This document shows, one piece after another, positions 12,665 through 24,600 of a DNA stretch of 64,000 bases. The stretch's first letter is position 1. The number at the start of each line of letters is the position of its first letter. A program made the translations under genes and the position numbers. Source of the DNA: Pyropia haitanensis (taxonomy: Eukaryota; Rhodophyta; Bangiophyceae; Bangiales; Bangiaceae); contig SDUX01000001.1 in NCBI GenBank assembly GCA_008729055.1, positions 3,627,631 to 3,691,630 of the forward strand, written 5' to 3'. The notes under the pieces are model-generated. The model saw only the letters and a program-made list of their open reading frames with translations, was not told the origin of the DNA and ran no database searches.

Positions 12665-13906
12665 ATGGTGGTCTCCAAGTACGAGAAGCTGCGCCTTCTT
12701 GGCGAGGGCACCTTTGGTGTCGTCTCCCTCGCTCGCTCCACCCGCACCTCCGAGCTTGTGGCGGTCAAAAAGGTGCGGCTGGGTCACTACCGCGATGGGG
12801 TGTCTGTGACGGCGCTGAGGGAGATCAAGCTGCTGCAGGAGGTGCGGCACCCGAACGTCATCCACCTGGTGGACGTCTTCGCGTCGGGCGGGGGCACGTC
12901 CCTCAACCTTGTTCTCGAGTACTGCCTCACAGACCTCGAGGCGATTATCCGCGACCGGAGCCTCATCCTCTCCCCCGCCGACGTCAAGGGCATGATGCGG
13001 ATGCTGCTCGCCGGCACCGCCGCGTTGCACGAGGCGTGGATCCTGCACCGGGACCTCAAGCCGGGCAATGTGCTGCTTGGATGCGACGGGGAGCTCAAGC
13101 TCGCGGATTTGGGGTTGGCCAAGACCCACGCCGCCGCCCCCGACCCGGGGGGCATGACGCACCAGGTCATCACCCGCTGGTACCGCCCGCCCGAGCTCCT
13201 CTACGGCGCCCGCGCGTACGGGGCGGCCGTGGACATGTGGTCTATCGGGTGCATCTTTGCAGAGCTGCTCCTCCGCACCCCGTACATGCCGGGCGACTCG
13301 GACCTGGACCAGCTGGCCAAGATCTTTGCCGCCCGCGGCACGCCCCTGGCCGTGGCCGCGGCAGCGGGCTCGGGGCCGGGCGGCGTTGGCGTTGGCCGCG
13401 AGTGGCCGGGCCTGGAGGCCCTCCCCGAGTACATCCAGTTTGACCCGGTACCGGCCCCCGACCACAGCCGCCTCTTCTCCGCCGCCGGTGACGACGCGGT
13501 GGCGCTCATGGACGCGCTCCTCGCGTTTGACCCCGCCGGCCGGGTGGGGGCGGCCGAGGCGCTGCGGCACCCCTACTTTTCACGCGGCGTGCCGGCGGCC
13601 ACCGCGGCGGAGTTGCTGGCCAAGGTGCGCACGGGGAGCTCCGTCAAGGAGGAGGACATTGTTGCCGCGGCGGCTGGCGCGGCCGGTTCTGGGGATGGGG
13701 GGCAGGCGGCACGCGCTCCTGGGACCCCTGGAGACGATGCCGCCGCGGTCCCCGTCGAGCCGGCTGCTGGGGCAGAGGTGGGAGCGCCCGTGAGCATCGG
13801 TGGTCTGCCGCCACGGGCCGGGGAGAAGAGGCGGTCAGAGTCGCGGCGGCCACCCTTGCCGGCCAAGCCGGGGAGCGGGAAGAAGCGGCGGCTGGACTTT
13901 GAATGA
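12665..13906 (+). CDS. CDK7: cyclin-dependent kinase 7 (TFIIH/CAK kinase)
   Basis: 413 residues, TGA stop. This is the catalytic subunit of the CDK-activating kinase, which phosphorylates the T-loops of cell-cycle CDKs and, in TFIIH, the RNA polymerase II C-terminal domain; it acts in the nucleus with cyclin H and MAT1. Visible motifs: Gly loop GEGTFGVV (13-20), catalytic Lys35 in AVKK, HRDLKPGN (128-135), activation segment with Thr165 in MTHQVITRWYR, then PPELLYGAR. The blocks TALREIKLLQEVRHPN, THQVITRWYR and MPGDSDLDQLAKIF are specific to CDK7 rather than CDK1/2. The metal-binding motif reads DLG (148-150) where most CDKs have DFG. The C-terminus is long and basic, ending KKRRLDFE, a likely nuclear localisation signal. 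The ATG at 12665 directly precedes the kinase fold; the open frame continues upstream without an ATG that makes sense. Unspliced. Confidence 0.95.
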   Translation: MVVSKYEKLRLLGEGTFGVVSLARSTRTSELVAVKKVRLGHYRDGVSVTALREIKLLQEVRHPNVIHLVDVFASGGGTSLNLVLEYCLTDLEAIIRDRSLILSPADVKGMMRMLLAGTAALHEAWILHRDLKPGNVLLGCDGELKLADLGLAKTHAAAPDPGGMTHQVITRWYRPPELLYGARAYGAAVDMWSIGCIFAELLLRTPYMPGDSDLDQLAKIFAARGTPLAVAAAAGSGPGGVGVGREWPGLEALPEYIQFDPVPAPDHSRLFSAAGDDAVALMDALLAFDPAGRVGAAEALRHPYFSRGVPAATAAELLAKVRTGSSVKEEDIVAAAAGAAGSGDGGQAARAPGTPGDDAAAVPVEPAAGAEVGAPVSIGGLPPRAGEKRRSESRRPPLPAKPGSGKKRRLDFE

Positions 13907-14039
13907 CGGGACGGGCGTTGGGGTCGCCCCGTGCACACCGACAAGGAGGCTCCCCTCATCTGGGGGTGGTTTTGTCGTCGCCCAGTTGACCATTGCACCG
14001 CTCTTCCCACGCCAACTTATACCCCCCACCTCCCACCGC

Positions 14040-15479
14040 TCACCTCCGCTCCTTTTTTTCTTCTCCGCCCTTTACGGGCAGCACCATCGGCTCCGCCACC
14101 CGGTCGGCCTCGGCGCGGCTGGGAAATGCTGCCGCCGGCAGCGACGCCCCCACCGTCACGCACGCGTCTGCCACCGGCGGCGGGGCGGGCTCCCCATTCT
14201 CCGGGCAGCCCTGCAGGAAGCGCGCATTGTCACACCCCGAGAGCGCCGTCACGGCGGGCAGGCTGACCATGGCCGTGCCGATCGGCGACCGGTGGACCGT
14301 CAGCCGGGACAGCAACGCGTTCGCGCCCGCCGCCGACAGGACGTAGGCGCGGTCCGCGGCGGACGCGCCGCCGGTGGCCACCACCGTCACCGTCCGATTG
14401 AGGGCGGCCGACCCACCCGCGTCGGCCCAGACCGTTTCGGGGGCGCCCGCCAGCGGCACCACCCGGCTCAGCAGCAGCAGGTGCCACGGGCGGTCGTTGG
14501 ACGCGCCCGCCTCGACCGTCTCGAGCAGCGCCGGGAGCAGCTCCCACAGCGGCCGCGACGGGAACCAGGTGTCGGACAGCACAAGCACCCGCGCGTGGTT
14601 GTCATCAAACACGCGCCGCCACAGGGCGCGGTGGGTGGCGGTCAGCGCGACGTCTGCCGCGGTCACCGCCGGGGTCGCCGCGGCGTCCACGTCCGCCACG
14701 GTTAGCGGCGGGTTGCGCAGGTCCACCGCCGACGCGTTGAACAGCGGGAACATCTCAATGGGGGACGTGACGCCCGCGGCGGCCGCGACGCTGTTGACCC
14801 ACTCGTGCCGCGTCGCGCACGCCGGGTCGGTGACTATGTAGATTCGGTCAAAGAGGCTGCTCGGCTGCACGGCAAGGGGCCGCGTTGACCCGTCCGCTGC
14901 AGTCGCAGGCTCCGCCGCTGCGGCCGCCGCAGTCGCCTCCGTCTCGGCTGCGCCGGCCCCAGACACGTCACCTGGTGCCGCCGTCTCCGCTCCCGACGAG
15001 CCACCGGCTGCGGGCGCCTGTTCCCTTGACGCACCTCCCACCGCTGCTGCCGCGCCAGTCCCCGACGCGTTGCCCGGCGCGACCGCCCCCCCCCTTTCCG
15101 CCCCCCCCCTTTCCGCCCCCCCCCCCACCGGCGCATCTCCCCTGTCGGCATCCGCCCCCTCCACCTCCACCGTCACGCCCGACATGTTAGGGAGCACCTC
15201 CTCCCCCGCCCCCCCCCCCCGCGCATCCCCCCCCTCCGACGACGCGGGCCGCAGCGTCCCGGCGTAGTGCCGCCCGGCGGCCGTCGCTGCCCCCCCGGCG
15301 CCACCACCCCCCAACGGGAGCGCCCCGCCCCAGCCGACCAGGCCGCGGCCGAGGACGGCGACAGTAAGGAGGAGGAGGAGGGCGACGCCCGCCACCTGCA
15401 GGCGGCAGCCCGTCAGCCGGGGGGGAGTCAGCACCTGCCGTAGTCGCCGCTGCCGCAGGGACGACAGCCGCCACCGCAT
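14040..15479 (-). CDS. type II membrane protein, GT25-like glycosyltransferase
   Basis: 479 residues, TGA stop, convergent with CDK7 (133 bp between stop codons). It has a short basic N-terminus, one membrane anchor (about residues 27-48, LLLLLTVAVL core), a long Gly/Ala/Glu-rich stem to about residue 220, then a folded domain. The domain pattern resembles GT25 (LPS/procollagen galactosyltransferase) proteins: a first strand IYIVTDP, a central LTATHRALWRRVFDDN like the GT25 'SHLALW' helix, a strand VLVLSD, and a late AYVLSAAGANALL segment. The usual acidic metal-binding ED after that central strand is not obvious (here LSDTW), so it may be a diverged or inactive member. Golgi location is inferred from the topology. 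The start at 15479 is chosen because it opens the anchor; upstream in-frame sequence has no plausible ATG. Confidence 0.68.
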   Translation of the reverse strand: MRWRLSSLRQRRLRQVLTPPRLTGCRLQVAGVALLLLLTVAVLGRGLVGWGGALPLGGGGAGGAATAAGRHYAGTLRPASSEGGDARGGGAGEEVLPNMSGVTVEVEGADADRGDAPVGGGAERGGAERGGAVAPGNASGTGAAAAVGGASREQAPAAGGSSGAETAAPGDVSGAGAAETEATAAAAAAEPATAADGSTRPLAVQPSSLFDRIYIVTDPACATRHEWVNSVAAAAGVTSPIEMFPLFNASAVDLRNPPLTVADVDAAATPAVTAADVALTATHRALWRRVFDDNHARVLVLSDTWFPSRPLWELLPALLETVEAGASNDRPWHLLLLSRVVPLAGAPETVWADAGGSAALNRTVTVVATGGASAADRAYVLSAAGANALLSRLTVHRSPIGTAMVSLPAVTALSGCDNARFLQGCPENGEPAPPPVADACVTVGASLPAAAFPSRAEADRVAEPMVLPVKGGEEKKERR

Positions 15480-17263
15480 GATGGCGCCAAACGTCGACGG
15501 CGGAGGGGGGAGGGGGGGAAGGAACAGAGCGCGCGGTCGGGCACGGACGCACGGTCCTAAACGCGCCGGTGGCGTGGGCGTCTGCCGCGACACAGGAAAA
15601 ACTAGGCCGCACTGCAAGAAAGAGGGGAAGGGGGGCAGGGGGGCGTGCAACAAAAGAAAGAAAACCCACACAAGACAGCGTCACCAGCGCCAAGTGACAA
15701 ACGAACCAGTGCGGGACGGATAGGAACCAGGAGGGGGGGCAACAAGATCGACAATCCAGGCCCTCCCGCCTAGAGCCACGGGAGCCAGCCGCCCACCCTG
15801 CCGCCGCGTGCGCCGTCGTGCAAGCGCCTTGCGCGTCAGCTCCACCGGCGACGCGGCCGCCGCCGCCGCCGCCGCCGCGTCTCGCTACGGCCGGCCGCTG
15901 CCGTCGGGCAGGCAAGGCGGGAGCAGGCGGGGTGACGCGCGCGCCGCGGGCCGGCCGCCGCCACTTACCCCCCGTGGGCCGCCCCCTCCATCTGACTAGC
16001 CCCAACCCGGCGGGCAGAGGCGCGCGGCAACGGCGCGCTCGCGCGCGCGCGCCGCTGCCACGATCGACGGCTCCGCTGACACGGAGGGGGGCCTCTGCAG
16101 ATCGGGGCCAGTCGGCTGCGCCTGCGCGCCCCCCACCGACAGAGTGTCGGTGGTGAGTGTCGCGCGCTTCCCCCCACCTTTTTCCATGTCAGTCCATTCA
16201 CGTGAAGTGCTTTTCGGTACGTATTTACTGTGAGAGTGTTCAGAGGTCGTGGCCACCCAGACGACGACGGATGACACGTGTGCTGAAGCGACTTGACGCA
16301 CGGCGGCAGCCCAACGTGCCCGCCGGATCCGCCACCCAGATGGACCACGCCACGCCCCGTCGCGGTGGCGAGGAGCCGCGACGCCCGCCTCCCGCTGATC
16401 CCGCTCACGCGACGGCGTGTGTCCAGCGCGGCGGCCCCGCCCGGGAGCTGCGATGACGGGCGGCCCGCCCGGGGGCCGCCTGCGCCGCCCGTGGGGGCAC
16501 CGCCGGTGCAGCGGGGGCGGCAGCCCGCCCCCCGCGGGCGAGCCGCGCAGGCCCGATGGGCGGCGACGCCCCCGTCGAGGGGCCCGCCCCAGCGAGGCAC
16601 AGGCGGAGCCGTATGGCCTAGCGTTTCCCTCGCTACTAGTCCTCGTCGCGCCAGCTCAGCCAGCTGACCGCGTCAAACGCCTGTCGCTGACAGGCAGTCG
16701 TGGCACCCGTCTGGCTCGGCCGTGGCGCCGTGTCGCAGCCGGCAAGGGCCACCCCGCCGTGGGGTAGGCGCGGCCACCGCAGCGCTGGTTGGGTACGCGG
16801 CGAGATGCGGAAGAATAACAACACGAGGGTGGGCTGGCGAGAGAGTCCAGGCATGGGGCCAGTGTGGCCTCCGCGGTGCTCTAGTCGGGGGCGCCGCGAG
16901 ACGAGGAAAAAAACAAAGAGGTGTCGTCGTACGCAGATAATGTATGCACCCACCGAAACGCAATCGCCGCCCACCCGCACGAAGACAAAAAGCCAACACG
17001 AAGTGCAGAGAGAAGAAAAAAGAGAGAAGATCAAGGCAAGCCGGTCCATTCATACCCCCCAAAAATAATGTGCAACCCAAGGCGTGTCGTTATTCACATC
17101 AGTCGGGCGAGGTGAGGGAATCAATAGTGATTGTTTGTGTAGGGACTCGCGGACGCACCGCACCGGGGAAACAGAGGACGCCCCCATCAAAGTAGCCGCG
17201 TCCGGTCCAAAAGGGGCGGTGAGGAGGACTGCTGCCGCCCCGCCCACCTTGCGCACCGCCGTC
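15480..17263. other. intergenic, no gene supported
   Basis: This holds the upstream region of the GT25-like gene and the downstream region of the zinc-finger gene, both minus strand. Composition falls in GC near 16150-16300 and 16800-17110, with A-rich purine tracts. Open frames here are short or Arg-rich shadows. I found no tRNA or other RNA gene. Confidence 0.45.
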
Positions 17264-17606
17264 TCAGTTATAGGTGAGCGGCGGTGGCCTGCCCATCGCG
17301 TAGTGGCTGTCGCCCGGGACGCCCATCCCTGGGTGGGCGCTCAGGCCCCCGCTCGCCGGGCTGGGTCCAGACCCAGAAAAGTCCGCAGATGGCGCCGACA
17401 GCAGGCTCGTCGCGTCTTGCAGCGGATGGCCCGCGGCAGGAGGATACTCCCCCTCCACCTTGAACCACGAGGGCACCCCGGGGGGTGCGTAGCTCCCACC
17501 CACATCGGGGAAGCCCCCGCCGCCACCGCCGCCGCCAACCCCCGTCCCGCCGCCGCCGCTGCCATTGCCAAGGCCGCCACTGGTGCTGCCGGCGCCGCCA
17601 GAAACG

Positions 17607-17639
<33 letters not shown>

Positions 17640-18681
17640 CCACCACCACCGCCACTGCCACCACCGCTCGGGCCGCCGCCGCCCCCTGAAGAGTTCCTCC
17701 GGTAGTCATACGGGTGGAACGCGTCGCCACCGCCACCAGGATTGCCAGCCCCCCCCGCGCCGCCGCCACCGCCGCCGCCACCGCCGGGTCCGCCGTCGCC
17801 GGAAGAGTGGCGCCGCTGGTGAACCGTCCGCGTGTGCTTGTCCAGGTTGCTCTTCTCCCCAAACTCGGCCGCACAAAGGGCACAGCGGAAGTGCCGCTGC
17901 TTCTCATGCACAACCAGAATGTGGCGCACGAGGTTGCCCTTGTGTGAAAAGACGCGCCCGCACGTAGGGCACGAGTAGGGGCGGATCTTGTCGTGCACCG
18001 TCCGCACGTGCTTGGTCCGGTCCGACTTTTGGCCAAACGCCGAGTCGCAGCGGGGGCACAGGTACGGCTTGAGCTTCTCGTGGACCGTCCGCACGTGCTT
18101 GTCCCGGTGGTCCTTCTTTTGGAAGCGATAGCCGCACAAGTCGCACCCGTACGGCCGCTCGCCGAGGTGCACCATCCGCATGTGTTTTTGGAGATTGTCC
18201 CGGCGCCCAAACGGCAGCCCACACCGGGAGCACGGGTGCGCAGACTTCTCCTCGGGGAGCGGGTGCAGCGCGGGCGGCAGCAGCGCCTGCGGCGGCGACA
18301 GGCCCGCCGACGACGCCGAATGCGGCAGCAGCAAAGAGTTGACGTTGCTGCCGCCGCCGCCCAGCCCCGCCTGGTGTGGCAGCGGCCGCAGCGACTCCTC
18401 CCCGTACCGCTGCGGGTGCTGCGGCAGTGGCGGCGCCTGCTGCTGCTGCTGCGAGGGGGACATGTAGAAGAGCGGCTGCGCGCCGCCAGACGCGGAGGCT
18501 GCCCCGGGGTGGCCGCCATGGCCGCCGCCGCCGCCCAAGCCGCCGCCGGTGGACCCGACACCCGTGTTGCCCATGCCACCGCCGCCACCCCCACCGGCCG
18601 GTGGACCGCCGCCCGCGTAGTCTTGTTGGGGGTGCCGTACGCGCCACGAATCAAAGTAGCCCGACGCGTAGCCCTGGCCAG

Positions 18682-18712
<31 letters not shown>

Positions 18713-20218
18713 ACTGCCCACCCCGGCCGCCCCTGCCGCCCCGGCCGTCCCGGCCGCCCCACTCGCCGCACGGGCTGGTGGGATGGATGGCGATATCGCC
18801 GGCATGGCCGAGTCAAACAGGCCGGGAAGAACAGATGATCCTTGCGAGTCTCCCGGGTGGGCGGGCGGTGGGAGACCCGGTGGTGGCTGCGCCGGCGCGG
18901 GCCGCACCATCCAGTCCGTCTCAAAGCCGCCACCGGGTGGGCCCAGCCCGTGCGGGTGCGAAGGGGGCAGCGGAGGTGGGTCGTCCACACCACTGATGCC
19001 GCGTATTCTTGCAATCTGTGTGTGTTGGTAGGGAACAAAGGGCAGGGAGGGGGCGGGTGGGGTAGAGAGAAAAAAAAAAAAAGAAAAAAAAAGAGAACAA
19101 AATCACAAGTCATGCGCGCACCATGCACCCCAAAGACAATCAGTGGTTAACATCGCCGTTCAAGGCAACAAAGAGGAAAGGGCCTTCGCCGACCACACCT
19201 TGGCTTTCATCGCCACGGCTACGTGGGCAGCCCGGTAGCCAGCCCCGCCCGCCCTGGCGGTGAGAGAAAAAACAGCACAGGGCGGGAATCGGGCAGTGCA
19301 TGCATGCATTTGGGGTGCAAAATGGCGGTCGCACCATGCCGATCGGGTCTCCCTCCCCCTCCCCCGCCACCCACGTACCAGTGATCCATCAATGCGATGC
19401 GGTGCGTCGCCGCCAGACGCGGTGCCGGCGCCGGCGCCGGCGCCAGAACCACCGCCGCCCGTACTGCCTGGCCCTGGACCCCCCACCGACCCGCCGGCGG
19501 GCCCAGGCAGCGGGCGGTTCATGCCCATGCCCAGTCCCAGGCCAAGGCCCATGCCGGCACCGCCGGCGGGGCCCTTGGCGTAGCCGCCGCCGCCGCCACC
19601 GCCGCCGCTGCCAGCGTCGCCAGCGCCGCCGCCGCCGCCGCCAGCGCCGCCGCCGCCGCCGCCAAACAGTGGTTGCGGCAGAAAGTTCAAGTTGGCACCG
19701 CCGCCGCCACCGCCACCGCCGGCACCACCACCAGCACTACCGCCGCCCATGCCGCCGCCGATGCCGCCACCACCACCGCCACCGCCGCCCGTATCGCCAT
19801 ACCCCGCGCCGCCCCTAGGATCGTACAAGCCCCCCCCGCCGGCGGGCGCCCCGCCGCCCGTGTCGCCAACGCCGCCGTCATACACGTCTCGCCGGGAGCC
19901 ATCGCCCGGTCGGGGATAGTAGCCGCCCTGCAACGGGGGCAACAGCTGCTGTCCACCACCTGGCGGGTGCAGGCCGTACTGCATACTTGCGTCGTCGGGT
20001 CGGGACGGGGGGGGCCCGCCGCGGTAGCCCGCGAGGTACGAGCGGCTACCCCCCAGCGGCGAGTGGCCGCCCCTCCCGCTGCCACCACCGCCACCGCCGC
20101 CACCGCCGCCACCGCCGCCGCCACCGCCACCGCCACTGCCACCCCCTCCGCCGCTGCCGCCACCACCACTGCCCCCCGGCCCCCCACTTGATCGTGTGTG
20201 GTGCTGGTGGGGGTCCAT
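17264..20218 (-). CDS. C2H2 zinc-finger protein, two exons
   Basis: Exons 20218-19379 and 19015-17264 joined across a 363-nt intron (19378-19016, GTACGT donor, pyrimidine-rich CAG acceptor). The junction is phase 0 on both sides, giving 863 residues. The ATG at 20218 opens MDPHQHHTRSS. Both ends are Gly/Pro/Tyr-rich low complexity with long glycine runs and a short Gln run. The centre has five tandem fingers of form C-x2-C-x12-H-x4-H at about residues 542-679 (18235-17819), with linkers such as HEKLKPY and HDKIRPY. The repeated TVH/KHVRTVH helix ends are very alike, which suggests recent finger duplication. It is a likely sequence-specific DNA-binding regulator in the nucleus; the target is unknown. 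The exon joining is my inference: exon 2 has no in-frame ATG upstream of its low-complexity start, and both splice sites fit. Confidence 0.82.
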
Positions 20219-21919
20219 GCGGCCAACCACCGGCCGCCGCTCACGTGCTGGGGCGGGCGCGGGCGGGGAGTCACGCAGCGAGAGAGGCCCGGTGCGGCGT
20301 CACGGGTATAGGCGCCCCGACGGGTGAAGCGAGGGCCCGCGCTCCCCGGTGCCGCCCGCCGGCGCCCCCACCGGAATCAAAAGGCCGGGGCGCCCAACCG
20401 CGGCGCCGGCGGCGCGGCGCGCGCGGGCCACCGCGGCACCCCGGCGCGGTCGGCGAGGCAGCCAGCCGGTCCCGCCGCTCGCACGCCCGCGCCCGGCAGT
20501 CAGCTGGCACACAGCCGCCGTATACAGTCCGCCGCGGGGCGGGGGGGGGCGGACGGGGGTCAGGGAATCACGCTTGGCCGGGTCGGTGCGTACAAACGCT
20601 GTGCCCCACGCGGCCGGGTCCCCCTCCCCCCCCCCCCCAGACGTGGCAGGCAATCAGGCCTGGCAGGGCCGGCACACGAGGCGTGGCCGTCAGCAGCGGC
20701 TGAGCGACGTGCACGTGCACCGCTGTGCCCAGCGCGTGGCCGCGGCCGACCGCTCCGGCTTGGCCGCGCGCGGGGAAGCGCGGCGGGAGGGCGCGGGAGG
20801 CGGGCGTCAGCCCCCGCCGACGCGTGCAAGGCCGCGACCCGGCGACCGACAGAAAGGCGCAGGCCCACGGTGTGTTCCTGTGGGAGTCGACGCCCCTGCC
20901 GCGGACGATGGCGGCCAGCCGCGGGCGTCAGACAACCCGGCCGGCGCAGCCGCGGCGCCCGGCCGACGCGGCCGCGGCGGCGACGCACAAGCTTGTGCGA
21001 CAGCAGCAGCTCCCCGCTCCCCGCCGCTCGCGCCGCGTCGACGGCAAGCTGGAAGAGGTGGCAAAGTGCGTGCACCCGCCAACCGCGGCAAGACCCGTGT
21101 GGGACACCCCACCGGCCAGGCAGGCAGCCCCCCGCCCCACCCACCACCACCCCACCCACCGCCGGCGGCGGGTGCGCGTCCACAGGCCACGACGCGGCGG
21201 CGGTGGCGCGGCCGCTTCGCGGGCACCCCCCGTGCGCCGGTGCGCACGCGCGCGCGGCGGGGTCGCCCCTACACGCGTCAAAAAGAGCCGTCAGAGGGGA
21301 GGCAACGGCGCGTTGAATCAGCTCGACGGGAGCACACACCTCGCAACACGGGGGGGCGGGAGCGGGAGCGTCTCCTCAACGGCGCTCGGCGGCGGCCACG
21401 CCTCCCAGGCTGGCGGCACGCCCCGCGGCGGCCGACCCCGTCGGCCGCGTCGCACCACACGCACGCTCCCCCCGGGGGGTGTGCTTGTGATGTGGGTGGC
21501 GGTTGTCGACGCGACCGTCCACCAGCGCCAATGACTCACGGGCGGACGGGCAGGCGAGCAGGCGGGCGGGCGGGGGGAGATGGAGGGGGGTGTCGGAGGG
21601 GGGGGGTGGTGTGAAGGCTCCTCGGCGGGGTGGAGCACCCGGGCGGGGCGGGGGGCAGGGGGGGGTGGCGCCGGGCCTCGTCACCCGCGCGCTGGTGCGT
21701 CGGCTGCGGGGGCGGGGCCCCCCCGCGGGCGCGCCGCGCAGCCGGGGCGGTCCCGACGGTACTGCCGGATGGCGGCGGCGCGCGTTGACGTTGCCAGGCA
21801 GTCCGCACGGCGGTGGCGGCGGCGACGGCGAGGCGCGTCGCGGCCGGGGCGTGGCGGGGGTGCAAGCCGCCGCGCGCACGCACGGAGGGGGGGGGACACC
21901 GCCGCACGCCGCCCGCCGC

Positions 21920-21950
<31 letters not shown>

Positions 21951-23649
21951 GACGCCGCCCGCCGCTGCCGCTGCCGCTGCCGCTGCCGCCCGCCGCCGCC
22001 GCTGCCGCTGCTGCTGCCGCTGCCGCTGCCGCTACCGCTGCCGCTGCCGCTGCCGCTACCGCCGCCTGCAGCTGCCGCCAGCCGCTGCCGCCCGCCGCCC
22101 GCCGCCCGCCGCCCGCCGCCCACCGCCCGCCGCCCGCCGCCGCTGCCGCCCGCCGCCGCTGTCGTCGTCACCCCCGGGTGGTGGTGGCGTCGACGTGCAC
22201 GGCCCTTCTCGGTCCCGCCCTCCCCTCCCCCCCCCCTCCGCCTCAACGCGACGTGGTGGACGCGAGGCCGCGTCCACGCGTCGCGCCGCGGACGCGGAGC
22301 GCCGGGGGGGGGAAAGAAGGGGCCGCCCGGCCGCCGCGGGGGCGCCCCGTAGACACCGCCGCGAGCGCCCGACCGCGGCCGTCACCATCCGCGCCCGGCA
22401 AGGACAATGGGGCGGGGGGGGGGCGCCGGCGATGCGCGGAACGCCCAGGGGGGGGGGCGCGGGTGGGGCGAGAGGGGGGGGGAGCCGACGGGAAGCGCAC
22501 CCCCGTCTACGGTGCCGCGGGTCTGGGGGGAGAAGAGAGGCGTCGGTAGGGGGGGGGGGGGTGGAGAGGGTCCGCCGCAAGCGCGCGAGTGCCGCCGCGC
22601 CCAGCGTGTGGGTCGGGGGGGATGTCGCCGTGCCTGTGCCCGACGACAGGGGTCTCGTGCCGCGGCAAGGCGTAGGTGGCAGAGATGGACGAGCCCCTCC
22701 TCGCCCCGTCACTAGCGCAACACCGCCTACCACCAACCAGCAGCACCCCCCCCCCCTCGACGCCAACCCACCCCACCCCGTCGCACCCCACTCACCCCAC
22801 CCCCTGCGCCGCCGCCGCCGCCCCCTCGGCGCTCTCACGACCCGCCGACGCCGCCGACACTCACCCCACACGCAGCGTATGGCCAGAGGGGGGCGAGAAG
22901 AGCTGGGGAAGAAAAAGAGCCGGCGGGGGCGCACAACCCGCAGGCGACGAGGTGGACGGCGGGGAGGGGGTGTGGGAAGAGATGGCGGCCGGGGGGGGGG
23001 GTGGTGGGAGACGGGAGGGAGCCGAGCCGCCCGCGGCACACGCGGCGTCGCCGAGGCGGGAGAGGGAAGCGGGGCGAGCCGCGGTCTCCCCCCGCCGGCG
23101 GCCGACGCGACGCGGGCGGGCCAACGCGACGCGGTGGTGGTAGAACGCGCGCGCGCGCGCGGGGGCGGGGAGGGGAGGGCGGGTGGGGGGGTAGGTAGAG
23201 GGGGTGGGCGGCGTGGGAGAGGAGGATGCGCCGCCGCCGACAGAGCGCGCTGGTCGCGGCGGGCGCTCGCAGCCGCGTCGGCGAGCGCAGCGGCGGCGGC
23301 GGCGGCGGTGGGGGGGGGGGGGCGGGCGGGGTGGCGGCGGCGGCGGTGGATGGGGGGGTGGTGGCGGACGCGGCGGGCGGCGGCGGGTTGGCGGCGGCAC
23401 GGGCGCACACGCGCGGCCGCGGTGGGGGGGGGGGGGGGGCGGGCGGGGCGGCGGCGGGGGCCGGCAGACCGGCCGCGGGCGGGGGTGGGGGGTGGGACAC
23501 ACGCGCCGCCCGGCCGCCCAGCCGCAGCGGGGCGGTCGCGGGGTGCAGCGCGTGGGGCCGCCGCGGCACCGGGGCGGTGAGGCGGCGACGAGATGGGCGC
23601 CGGGGAAAAAGCGGGATGCTGGCGGCGGCGGCCGGCCGGTCGGGGGCGG

Positions 23650-23683
<34 letters not shown>

Positions 23684-24600
23684 GGGGGCCTGGCGCCCCG
23701 CCGGCGGGCCCGCTGCGGGTGAGAAGGCCAAATGAGGGAGCGCGGCGGCCACTGGCGAGGGGGGCGGCGCCCCCCTTGCAGCACACCCCCCCCCGGCGTC
23801 CGCGGGCGGGGGGGGGGGGGGGGGGTGGGAAGAAGCCGAGCGGCACCCGTCGGTCGCGGCCGTCGGTGGGCATCAATGGGAGACCCCCCCCCCCCCCCAC
23901 GGAGCCCCGCGCCACGCGCCGCGGATGGCGGCGTCCGGGCACGAGAAAACGGGTGGGCACGACGAGCCCGCCTCAGGTCGAGGCCTGGGGGGCGGAGGGG
24001 GGCGGCCCGCGCGGGGGCGCACAAAAAAAACCCCAAAGAAAAAGCGGCCTCACGGCGAGGGCCGCCGGCGGGCGGCACACGCCCCCGCCCCCCCTCGCCC
24101 GCCGGGCGGCTGGCGGGCCCCTCCCGCGCTCCCACCCCCTCCAGGGGCGTTTGGGGCGTGTGCACCGGGACCAGAGGATTGGGACAGCCGCTCGCACAGC
24201 AGAGTTTCGGGGACCCACCCCCCCACGTGCGCGTCTGTGCGGCCGCGGCCACGCGGCCACGGCCGGCCGGCTGGGCGGCCGCCGCACGCGGAGCGTAGCG
24301 AAGGTCGAAAGAGAGGGGGCGCGCCGCGCGGCACAGGGGCGTGGAGGGGAGCCTAGTGGGCGGGGGGGACGGTGGAGCGTTGGCCCCTGGCAGGCGTGCG
24401 CCCGAGGGGGGGGGCCTTTTGCAGCAATGCAGACAGCCAGCCGCCGAGTGGCGCTGGCGGTGGCGGCGGGGCGCGCCGGGAACACACACAGGACGCGGCG
24501 CCCAATCGCGCGTCGTGCAGTCCCGGTGCAAGCACACGACCGCCGCGCGAGGTTTGCTGTGGGCGCGAGTCCGGGGCGCGCGAGCGGCTGTGGGATACGG
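20219..24600. other. extremely GC-rich gene-poor region
   Basis: No domain can be recognised on either strand. Six-frame translations are Arg/Gly/Ala/Pro-rich throughout because stop codons are rare at this composition. It contains long G runs (for example about 23650-23682 and 23812-23825), CG-only microsatellites and a GCCGCT array. The zinc-finger promoter should lie just above 20218. A plus-strand frame near 23010-23180 has high third-position GC, but I cannot support a gene. Confidence 0.4.
21904..22150. repeat. GCC / GCCGCT / CCCGCCG microsatellite cluster
   Basis: Three adjoining arrays: GCC-type triplets with GAC interruptions (21904-21957), a GCCGCT hexamer array with small interruptions (about 21960-22066), then a CCCGCCG-type 7-base array (about 22083-22145). 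Periods of 3, 6 and 7 lie side by side, so the whole is not a single coding repeat. Confidence 0.8.

Noticed and set aside
22056..23960. Open frames of 300-670 codons on both strands in the GC-rich block
   Set aside because: At this composition stop codons are rare in all frames. Translations are Arg/Pro/Gly/Ala strings without domains, and opposite strands are equally open.
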